Of a stretch of 34,283 bases of DNA, positions 19,273 through 27,406 are shown in pieces. The stretch covers positions 1 through 34,283 of the forward strand of contig JALVIB010000030.1 of NCBI GenBank assembly GCA_027028725.1, in the 5' to 3' direction. The notes beneath the pieces are model-generated. The model did no database searches, was not told the DNA's origin, and saw nothing but the letters and a program-made list of their open reading frames with translations. Each line of letters starts with the position of its first letter. Position 1 is the first letter of the stretch. The stretch is from Candidatus Altimarinota bacterium. Its GTDB lineage: Bacteria; Patescibacteriota; Gracilibacteria; UBA4473. A program made the position numbers and the translations under genes.

Positions 19273-19836
19273 ATGAATTCTGAATATCTGCAAAAATACG
19301 CGCGAAATTTTCCCATCACGACAATTCTTTTGCTGATTAATCTGGTTATTTTCTTTCATAATCAAGTCAGTTATCCCTTTGTGGCGATGCCCGGAGTGAT
19401 TAATTTAAACTCTTTTTTGGCAAACTTTTCACACATTGGGCTAATGCACTTTGGATTTAATATGCTGGTTTTATGGCAAATTTCCCCACTCATTGAAGTA
19501 AAATTTCGCCACCGCCTTGCGGGGCGCAGCGGGATTTTCTATGCGGGAATAATTTTGGCAATTGCGAGTTTGATAACTTTGGGGGTGGCGAAATTTTCTA
19601 ATTATCCGACGCTGGGTTTTTCGGGAATTGGACTGGGAATGATGATTTTCGCGGGATTTTTGTACTGGAAAAATAAACATATTGCCAAACAACTTCTCGG
19701 CTGGGCAGTAGCAAATATTGTATTGGGATTGACTCCAGGGATTTCTTTTGCCGGACATTTCATCGGTGCTTTGGCTGGAGCTTTAATTTTTGGGGTTATT
19801 TATTTTGTTTTTCCCAAAAACGAAAAATCATTCTAA
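19273..19836 (+). CDS. Rhomboid family intramembrane serine protease
   Basis: SHIGLMHFGFNMLVLW, GFSGIG (catalytic Ser), GHFIGALAGAL (catalytic His); ATG at 19273 preferred over TTG at 19264. Confidence 0.85.
   Translation: MNSEYLQKYARNFPITTILLLINLVIFFHNQVSYPFVAMPGVINLNSFLANFSHIGLMHFGFNMLVLWQISPLIEVKFRHRLAGRSGIFYAGIILAIASLITLGVAKFSNYPTLGFSGIGLGMMIFAGFLYWKNKHIAKQLLGWAVANIVLGLTPGISFAGHFIGALAGALIFGVIYFVFPKNEKSF
19504..19538. repeat. Motif split by a 21 bp insert (in rhomboid gene)
   Basis: TTTCGC-CACCGCCTTGCGGGGCGCAGC-GGGATTTT. Confidence 0.92.
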
Positions 19837-20136
19837 AATCCGCTCCTTTTTTGTTCTCCCCCTAGCAGGGGGAGAGCGAGGAGGTAGAAAAAAATATTAA
19901 GAAAGAATCTATAACATACCCCTCCTAACATCCCCTGCAAGGGGAGGAATTCAAGCCCCCACAATTTAGAAAGAATAAACTAGAAAATCCCGCAATTTAA
20001 GTTTTATTCCACGAAGAATGAGTGGCTAAATAAAACTAATGCCGATTTAAAAAGAATGAAATTAAATTCTCGGTAAATTTTGACTTTCCCGCGAAAAAAA
20101 AAGATAATTTAGTTGTAATTTAAAAAAAATACAAAA

Positions 20137-20955
20137 ATGAATATTGATCTAGATTTTGCGAAATATAAAGAACTTTTTATTGAAGGTGCTATAAACTATT
20201 TACCAAAACTTGTCTTGGCTTTTTTGGTGCTATGGCTTGGATTTAAAATCATTAAAATTATCATCAAAGCGCTACATAAATTGATGATTAAACAAAAAAT
20301 TGATGTAGCGGCACGCGGATTTTTGGAAAGTCTGATTTCAATCACTCTCAAAATCATTGTTTTCATTATTTTCGCGGGAATTTTAGGTATGCCGATGACC
20401 TCTTTTGTAGCGATTTTGGGGGCGGCTGGTTTGGCAATTGGTCTGTCTTTGCAAGGAAGTCTCGCGAATTTTGCGGGAGGGGTTTTGATTTTGCTTTTTG
20501 AGCCATTTAAAATCGGGGATTATATCGCAACAAGCTCCCACAGCGGGATAGTGGAGAAAATCACGATTTTTAATACTACTTTAGTCACCCTAGATAATAA
20601 AAATATTATTATCCCCAACGGAGATTTGTCGAATAAGGAAATCACCAATTATACTGCTAAAAAAACGCGACGAATTGATATGGTTTTTGGCGTGAGTTAT
20701 GATGACGATTTGGCAAAAGTTCGCGGGATTTTGGAAAAAATCATCAAAGAAGATAAACGAATCCTCAAAGATCCTGAACCGATGGTTGTGGTGGGGGAAC
20801 TCGCGGATAGTTCAGTTAATTTTTTCGTCCGTCCGTGGTGCAAAACTGATGATTACTGGGATATCAAATTTGATTTTATTGAGAAGGTCAAAAACGAATT
20901 TGATAAAGCTAAAATCACCATTCCGTATCCGCAGATGGATGTGCATATGAAATAA
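20137..20955 (+). CDS. mscS: MscS-family small-conductance mechanosensitive channel
   Basis: GAAGLAIGLSLQGSLANFAGGVLILLFEPFKIGDYI, IPNGDLSNKEITNYT. Confidence 0.94.
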   Translation: MNIDLDFAKYKELFIEGAINYLPKLVLAFLVLWLGFKIIKIIIKALHKLMIKQKIDVAARGFLESLISITLKIIVFIIFAGILGMPMTSFVAILGAAGLAIGLSLQGSLANFAGGVLILLFEPFKIGDYIATSSHSGIVEKITIFNTTLVTLDNKNIIIPNGDLSNKEITNYTAKKTRRIDMVFGVSYDDDLAKVRGILEKIIKEDKRILKDPEPMVVVGELADSSVNFFVRPWCKTDDYWDIKFDFIEKVKNEFDKAKITIPYPQMDVHMK

Positions 20956-20969
20956 AATCCCGCGAAATT

Positions 20970-21752
20970 ATGAAAAAAAATAATGCTTTCACTCTTATTG
21001 AATTACTAGTAGTGATTGTCATTATCGGGATTCTGGCAACGATTTCTGTTGTTGCTTATGGCGGATATCAAGAAAAAGCCAGAATTGCAAAAGCCCAAGC
21101 TTTTGCTAAAGATTCCAATATACAAATGCTGGCTGCTCATACGGAAAAGGAATCTTCCATGTTTGGGCATTGGAATTTTGATGGGAGTGATCCAAATGTC
21201 GCCATTGATTATTCTGGAGAAGGACATAATTTAGTTAAAAACACCACAAATATAACATTAGCAGAAAGAGTCTTAGATACTCCAACAGGGATTGGACTTG
21301 CTACTCGAGCTATTTCTAATTATTATGTTTACCACGATCCAAGTGGTACTACTTTTAATGTAGCAGATGGTGGCGGAGTAACATTAAATGGTTGGTTTAA
21401 GGTAGAAGATTTTTCCTCCGCATCTTCCATTCTATTATTTGCAAACAACAAATATCATCTACGCATATATAATAACGGAGTTATTAAGTTTGGAGTAAAT
21501 ACAGAAAATGGCTTAAAGGATATAACTACCCCGTCTAATTCTTTTAAACATAATAAATGGTACTTTGTTTTGGCTACTTATGATGAAGATAGAGGATTAA
21601 TGAAGATATACCTTGATGGAGAATTAGTAAAAAAAGACACACACTCAGGAAAAATTATAGAATTCCCAGGAACAAACCTTGCCTACACTTACGGAAATAC
21701 GTTGTTATTCGATGACTTTTACAAATGGACAATCCCTTATCGTTCCAAATAA
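20970..21752 (+). CDS. Type IV prepilin with C-terminal LamG/concanavalin-like domain
   Basis: AFTLIELLVVIVIIGILATISVVAYGGYQEKARIAKAQ then GHWNFDGSDPNVAIDYSGEGHNL ... VTLNGWFKVEDF ... KWYFVLATYDEDRGLMKIYLDGELV. Confidence 0.85.
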   Translation: MKKNNAFTLIELLVVIVIIGILATISVVAYGGYQEKARIAKAQAFAKDSNIQMLAAHTEKESSMFGHWNFDGSDPNVAIDYSGEGHNLVKNTTNITLAERVLDTPTGIGLATRAISNYYVYHDPSGTTFNVADGGGVTLNGWFKVEDFSSASSILLFANNKYHLRIYNNGVIKFGVNTENGLKDITTPSNSFKHNKWYFVLATYDEDRGLMKIYLDGELVKKDTHSGKIIEFPGTNLAYTYGNTLLFDDFYKWTIPYRSK

Positions 21753-21767
21753 TTTCCCGCGAAATTT

Positions 21768-22760
21768 TTACAAAAAGATATTAAAAGCGTAACCGATAAT
21801 AATTATTCCCAAAGTTACAATTCCAAAAAATATCGCGAGAAGTTGCCATTTCAGAACTTTTTTGAGAATAAACGCTTCCGGTAAAGAAATCCCAACAATC
21901 GCCATCATCAAAGCCAAAGCCGTCCCCAGCGGAACTCCTTTCGCGACTAATGACTGAATAATCGGAATAACTCCACTGGCGTTGGAATACAGCGGAACGG
22001 CGAGTAAAACCGCGAGCGGAACTCCCCACCAACCGGCTTTTTGTAGATATTTTTCAAAAAATCCCTGCGGGACAAAGCCGTGAATAAATCCTCCCAAAGC
22101 GACTCCGCCCAGCACATACCACATAATTTTTCGCGTGATTTCAAAAGCTTCCGCTGATATTTTTTTCCAGACTTGGCGAAACAAAATTTCGCCACCGCCT
22201 TGCGGGGCGCAGCGGGATTTTGCTTTTTTGTGTTCAGAATGAACTTTCCAGACAAAATCTGCCACATATTTTTCTAAATTTAGTTTTCCCATAATAAATC
22301 CGCCCAACATTCCGATGAAAATTCCCGCGAAAATATACGCCAAAGTTATTTTCAAGCCGAACATTCCGATGAATAAGGCAATCGCGACTTCGTTAATCAG
22401 TGGCGAAGTTATCAAAAACGCAAAAGTCACGCCGAGCGGAATCCGCGCTTCGATAAATCCCATAAATAATGGAATCGACGAACACGAACAAAACGGCGTA
22501 ATCGCCCCAAAAATTGTCGCGAGAAAATAATCTAGTCCGTAAAATTTGTGCTTGGAGAGAAAATCTCGGAGTTTTTCAATCGGCAAATAATACCGCATCA
22601 AACTCATTAAGTGTGTGATGATAATTATCAGGAACAAAATTTTCAGCGAATCGTAGATGAAAAAATTCAACGCCTCAGCGAGATGCGTCCCTTTTTCGAG
22701 AGCAAACAGGTCAAAAGTTAGGTAATTCGCCAGCCATTCAAACGGATAAAAGATATTCAT
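21768..22760 (-). CDS. Permease, ArsP/DUF318 (PF03773-like) family
   Basis: FGAITPFCSCSSIPLFMGFIEARIPLGVTFAFLITSPLINEVA, LYSNASGVIPIIQSLVAKGVPLGTALALMMAIVGISLPEAFIL. Confidence 0.9.
   Translation of the reverse strand: MNIFYPFEWLANYLTFDLFALEKGTHLAEALNFFIYDSLKILFLIIIITHLMSLMRYYLPIEKLRDFLSKHKFYGLDYFLATIFGAITPFCSCSSIPLFMGFIEARIPLGVTFAFLITSPLINEVAIALFIGMFGLKITLAYIFAGIFIGMLGGFIMGKLNLEKYVADFVWKVHSEHKKAKSRCAPQGGGEILFRQVWKKISAEAFEITRKIMWYVLGGVALGGFIHGFVPQGFFEKYLQKAGWWGVPLAVLLAVPLYSNASGVIPIIQSLVAKGVPLGTALALMMAIVGISLPEAFILKKVLKWQLLAIFFGIVTLGIIIIGYAFNIFL
22187..22221. repeat. Motif split by a 21 bp insert (in permease gene)
   Basis: TTTCGC-CACCGCCTTGCGGGGCGCAGC-GGGATTTT. Confidence 0.92.
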
Positions 22761-22778
22761 GGGTTATTTTTTTAAAAA

Positions 22779-23675
22779 TTAATTACAGTGATGACAATTA
22801 GAAAATTTCGCGGGATTTTGAGGAACAATTTGTATGGTTGTATGTTTAATCTCGTAGTTCTTATGAAGTAAATTTTGAGCTTTTGCTAAAATTTCTTCTA
22901 AATCTCCCAAATTTTTAATTTGCAAATGAACTGAAAGCATCGGCAAATGCGAACTTTCCAACCAAATATGCAAATCACTAACTTTTTCTACTCCTTTAAT
23001 ATTTTCTAAATCTTTTCGTACTTTTTCATAATCAATATTTTCCGGCACAGAATCGATTAAAGCGTTCACCGTTTCTTTAATTAAGTGATAAATACTTTTC
23101 GCGAGAAAAAGAGAAATAAAAATAGAAATAATCGGATCAATAATATTCCAACCAGTAAAATGAATAATAATTGCGCCAACAATAACGCCCAAGGACAGCA
23201 AGGCATCTTGTAAAGAATGTAGCCAAACCGCTTTCATGTTTGTATTATTTTGAGAATCCCGCAAAAGAATCCAAGTTGCCAAACCATTCCCAAGTACTGC
23301 TACAATTCCTACATAAAACATCTGCGAACTAATAACTTCGGCTGGACTAAATAATCGCAAAACTCCTTCATAGAAAATATAAATAGTTGCCAACATTAAA
23401 ATGAGTCCATTCACAAAAGCGGTCACAAATTCTATTTTTTTATAACCATATGTTTTTGTATTATTCGCGGGTTTTACCGCTGTTTTTTCTGAAATATAGC
23501 CCAAAACCATAGAAGAAATATCTGTGATATTGTGAAAGGCATCTGAAATCAGTGCCAAACTATTTGATAGAATTCCTAGAATAATTTCAAAAATCACAAT
23601 TCCGATATTGATAACAATCGCCAGAATTAAACGAGAAAGTGTTTTGGGAGTTTCGTGAGTGTGCGAATGAGACAT
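22779..23675 (-). CDS. Cation diffusion facilitator family transporter
   Basis: SNSLALISDAFHNITDISSMVLGYISEKTA, SLQDALLSLGVIVGAIIIHFTGWNIIDPIISI. Confidence 0.93.
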   Translation of the reverse strand: MSHSHTHETPKTLSRLILAIVINIGIVIFEIILGILSNSLALISDAFHNITDISSMVLGYISEKTAVKPANNTKTYGYKKIEFVTAFVNGLILMLATIYIFYEGVLRLFSPAEVISSQMFYVGIVAVLGNGLATWILLRDSQNNTNMKAVWLHSLQDALLSLGVIVGAIIIHFTGWNIIDPIISIFISLFLAKSIYHLIKETVNALIDSVPENIDYEKVRKDLENIKGVEKVSDLHIWLESSHLPMLSVHLQIKNLGDLEEILAKAQNLLHKNYEIKHTTIQIVPQNPAKFSNCHHCN

Positions 23676-23717
23676 AGTATTTTTTTAAGAATTTAATTTT
23701 TTCGCGGGAATTTTAAT

Positions 23718-23742
23718 AATTTCGCGGGATTTTGGAATTTAA
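23718..23742. repeat. 25 bp direct repeat, left copy
   Basis: AATTTCGCGGGATTTTGGAATTTAA, identical at 24806-24830. Confidence 0.9.
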
Positions 23743-23806
23743 GCTATTGATTTTCTGTTTTTCCAGAAGAAGAAAGGAAATTGAACATTTACAAGAAATT
23801 AGTATA

Positions 23807-23984
23807 GGAAACTCTGATAAATAAAAAATCTATGCGATAAAAGAATGTTATAAGCGCTTCATCTTTTTGGTTAATTTTCCCTCGAAATAGCGATTTCCGT
23901 AGCCCGCTACGAAAATCAATTTCTCGAAAAAATTATCTCAAAAATCTTAAAATTTTTTGTTTTGCGTTATTTATCAGAGTTTCC
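23807..23984. mobile_element. MITE-like non-coding element with 18 bp perfect terminal inverted repeats flanked by TATA
   Basis: GGAAACTCTGATAAATAA at 23807-23824 and TTATTTATCAGAGTTTCC at 23967-23984; internal hairpin around CGTAGCCCGCTACG. Confidence 0.8.
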
Positions 23985-24017
23985 TATATTTAAAATGTAA
24001 GATTTTAACTCAAACTT

Positions 24018-24794
24018 ATGATTAAAAAAGGTAATTCTATAGTTCTTTTTCACGAAAAACAAGTTCGTCGTTATTGGGATGAGGAAAAAGAACTTTGGTA
24101 TTTTTCGGTTATTGATGTAATTGCGATTTTGACAGAAAGCACAAATCCAAGAAAATATTGGAGTGTCCTAAAAACAAGGCTTAAAAAAGAAGGAAGTGAA
24201 GTGGCTACAAATTGTAGCCGTTTGAAATTGTTAGCAAGTGACGGAAAAATGAGAATGACCGATGTTGCTGATACGCAAACGCTTTTAAGGCTTATTCAAT
24301 CTATTCCGTCTCCTAAAGCTGAACCTTTAAAAATTTGGTTAGCACAAGTTGGGTATGAAAGAATAGAAGAAACCGAAGATCCAGAACTTGCTTTTGAAAG
24401 GGCAATGCGAACTTATTTACAAAAAGGATATTCCAAAGAATGGATAAATCAGAGATTAAAAACAATCGAAGTTCGTAAAGAACTTACAGATGAATGGAAA
24501 GAGCGAGGTGTAAAAGAAGGATTAGAATTTGCAATTCTTACAAATGAAATTACAAAAGCATGGTCAGGAAAGTCTGTAAAAGCATATAAAAAATTTAAAG
24601 GACTTAAAAAAGAGAATTTACGAGACAATATGACAAATCTTGAATTGATTCTAAACATGTTAGCCGAAGCTACAACAACAGAAATTTCCAAAAAGAAACA
24701 ACCCAAAAATTTTCAGCAAAGCAAAAAGGAAACTAAAATAATTCTACAAACCAAGGAAACTCTGATGGAAATCACCCCATCAAAATTTCCTTAA
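24018..24794 (+). CDS. Bro-N/phage antirepressor-like protein
   Basis: IVLFHEKQVRRYWDEEKELWYFSVIDVIAILTESTNPRKYWSVLKTRLKKEGSEVATNC... MRMTDVADTQTLLRLIQSIPSPKAEPLKIWLAQVGYERIEE. Confidence 0.8.
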   Translation: MIKKGNSIVLFHEKQVRRYWDEEKELWYFSVIDVIAILTESTNPRKYWSVLKTRLKKEGSEVATNCSRLKLLASDGKMRMTDVADTQTLLRLIQSIPSPKAEPLKIWLAQVGYERIEETEDPELAFERAMRTYLQKGYSKEWINQRLKTIEVRKELTDEWKERGVKEGLEFAILTNEITKAWSGKSVKAYKKFKGLKKENLRDNMTNLELILNMLAEATTTEISKKKQPKNFQQSKKETKIILQTKETLMEITPSKFP

Positions 24795-24805
24795 CTTAAG
24801 ATAAA

Positions 24806-24830
24806 AATTTCGCGGGATTTTGGAATTTAA
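24806..24830. repeat. 25 bp direct repeat, right copy
   Basis: AATTTCGCGGGATTTTGGAATTTAA, identical to 23718-23742. Confidence 0.9.
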
Positions 24831-24942
24831 ACTCTTGCATTTGAGAAAAATATAAAATAGTATTCACCTGACTAAGAACTATTTAAAGTTTGGATAAATT
24901 CTAGTTATCGGAAATAAATTTTATTCTTACAAATATCTAAAT

Positions 24943-25365
24943 ATGAACATTTTCATTCAATACTTTTTAGCCCCAATAACTACAGGAGTGATTATATTCA
25001 TCGCTCAATTCTTTTTACTTCCAAAACTTGAGAGAAACAAAGTTGCTCAAGTTGAATTATGGAGAGAGAAAAAAGATGTATTTATTAAGTCAGTTGAATT
25101 AATAGACGAAAAATATCAGTCTCTTGACTTTGGAAAGGGACACAAAACCACTTTCAGCAAACCAATGGAAGTTAACAAGATATATACAAGATTGCTTATA
25201 CTAAGTGAAAATCAGAAAATACCAGATAAGTTTTGGAAATTTTTTGATAATTCTGTTTTAAAATACACTCCTGCTGAAAGAGGTGAGTTTATTCTACTTC
25301 TTCAAAAAGAACTGGGGCTAAAAAGCGATACTAGACCTAATGAGATTCCTTATATATTCGAATAA
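24943..25365 (+). CDS. Hypothetical protein with one N-terminal TM helix
   Basis: 140 aa ORF, no family recognised. Confidence 0.6.
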   Translation: MNIFIQYFLAPITTGVIIFIAQFFLLPKLERNKVAQVELWREKKDVFIKSVELIDEKYQSLDFGKGHKTTFSKPMEVNKIYTRLLILSENQKIPDKFWKFFDNSVLKYTPAERGEFILLLQKELGLKSDTRPNEIPYIFE

Positions 25366-25573
25366 AATTTACATCCGATAACAAAGTATATGAGGTTCAA
25401 GAAAAAGTGCGTTAATAATTTTCAAAGGTTGCGCTTTTTCTTTTACCCAAATTTCGCCTCCTTTTATGATAAACTTAATAAGGAAGTCGGCGAAACTTCT
25501 CATATACTGAAACGTTAAATTTCCCGCGAAATTTCTTGTTATCTCGTGAGCTTGTGAACTCGTAAACTATTTT

Positions 25574-27073
25574 TTAGTGTAAAAAACTTCGTGTTCCGGT
25601 CAAAACCATTTTAATTCCTAATTCGTCAGCTTTGGCGAAAACAATTTCGTCATTTCGTGAACCTCCCGGCTGAATAATCGCGGAAATTTTCGCTGCTCCC
25701 GCCGCCTCCACCGCGTCCGGAAAAGGAAAGAAGGCATCAGAGGCAAGAGCTGCTCCCGCGGCTTTTTCTCCCGCTTGGGCAATAGCATTTTTCATCGCAT
25801 CAACCCGCGAAGTTTGCCCTCCGTTTGCGCCGATTAAAGCGCCGTCTTTAACAATCGCAATGGCGTTTGATTTCACCATTTTGACGATTTTCCAAGCAGT
25901 CAAAAGATCAGTAATTTCTGCTTCGGAAGGCGCTTCTTTGGTCACTGTTTCCAAATTTTCGCGGGAAATTTCCTTCAAATCAATTTCTTGCATTAGTGTT
26001 CCCCCACGAACCCGTTTTAGAGCGAAATCCGGCTCCACTTTATCCATATTTGATACTTCCAAAACTCGTAAATTTTTCTTGGTCCGCAAAATTTCCAATG
26101 CGTCATCATCATACGCCGGCGCCATCACCACTTCGTTGAAAAAGGAGACAATTTGCTCGGCTGTCGCTTTATTTACCTTGCGATTCAGCGCAATAATTCC
26201 ACCAAAAGCCGATAACGAATCACCCATTTCGTAAGCCCGCGAAAAAGCATCTTCAATGGTTTCACCAATCGCCGCACAACATGGTGAAGCGTGTTTGATA
26301 ATGCAGGCAAAAGGTTCTTGGAAACTAATCGCCAATTCCAACGCCCCAGTCGAGTCTCCGAAATTATTGTAAGAAAGCGGTTTCCCGTTTAAAACTTTAG
26401 CTTTAACTAAATTCACTCCTTCCACAAACGGATCTTCCAAAATTACTGCCGATTGGTGCGGATTTTCTCCGTAACGAAGTGGCATTTTTTCGGCATTCTC
26501 CACCCAAAATTTCGCGATTAATAGATCGTAGTGCGCGGTCATTTCAAAAACTTTCGCCGCCAATAATTTTCGTGTTGGCAAAGAAATATCACCTTCTTGT
26601 TTCAATTCCGCGATAATTTTCGCGTAATCTGCCGGATCGACAACTGGCGCACAAAATTCAAAATTTTTCGCCGCCGCCCGAATCATTGACGGACCTCCGA
26701 TATCAATTTGTTCCACTTTTTCGCGGAAATCTTTGGATTCGTCTAGATAATTTTTCTTGAACGGATAAAGATTAACCACGACCATATCGATGTCTTCTAA
26801 ATTATTTTCCGCCATAAATTTCTCGTGAAGCTCGTTTTCGCGCAAATACAAAATTCCCGCGAAAATTTGCGGTGTCAGGGTTTTAATTCGTCCTTCCAGT
26901 CCTTCTGGAAACTTTGTAAAATCAGCAACTTCTTGAAGTTGTTCAATCCCGGCTTCTTTTAGTTTACGGAAAGTTCCGCCCGTGGAAAGAATGTTGTAGC
27001 CAAGCTTTTCCAGCTCTTGGGCAAATTCCACGATACCTGTTTTGTCTGAAACCGAGATTAGTACATTTTTCAT
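25574..27073 (-). CDS. purH: Bifunctional AICAR transformylase / IMP cyclohydrolase
   Basis: ALISVSDKTGIVEFAQELEKLGYNILSTGGT-type start, GGPSMIRAAAKNF, PLRYGENPHQSA, GDSLSAFGGIIALNR. Confidence 0.97.
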   Translation of the reverse strand: MKNVLISVSDKTGIVEFAQELEKLGYNILSTGGTFRKLKEAGIEQLQEVADFTKFPEGLEGRIKTLTPQIFAGILYLRENELHEKFMAENNLEDIDMVVVNLYPFKKNYLDESKDFREKVEQIDIGGPSMIRAAAKNFEFCAPVVDPADYAKIIAELKQEGDISLPTRKLLAAKVFEMTAHYDLLIAKFWVENAEKMPLRYGENPHQSAVILEDPFVEGVNLVKAKVLNGKPLSYNNFGDSTGALELAISFQEPFACIIKHASPCCAAIGETIEDAFSRAYEMGDSLSAFGGIIALNRKVNKATAEQIVSFFNEVVMAPAYDDDALEILRTKKNLRVLEVSNMDKVEPDFALKRVRGGTLMQEIDLKEISRENLETVTKEAPSEAEITDLLTAWKIVKMVKSNAIAIVKDGALIGANGGQTSRVDAMKNAIAQAGEKAAGAALASDAFFPFPDAVEAAGAAKISAIIQPGGSRNDEIVFAKADELGIKMVLTGTRSFLH

Positions 27074-27406
27074 TTTTTAAAGAAAATTGTCGCCCGTATT
27101 TTGTTTTTTTAATGAAAAAAATCTAGCAAAAATCCCGCGAAATAAAATGACACTCTACGAGCTTGCGAGTAGTTAGTGGAATTTTACCCTGAGCGACAAA
27201 TTCTTTTTGAAAATCAGAAGTCGAATGGGTCTCTCTTGTGCCAAGTCCGGACTTGTTTTTCTAAAATTTCGCGGGATTTCTTATTATCTTGTAAACTCGT
27301 AAACTTATTTAATTACTTTCACTTGTTGTCCATAAATATTAGGCAACCACAAAGGATCGCCCCTACAAAAAATTATTAACTTTTAATTGTTAACTATTAA
27401 TTTTCT

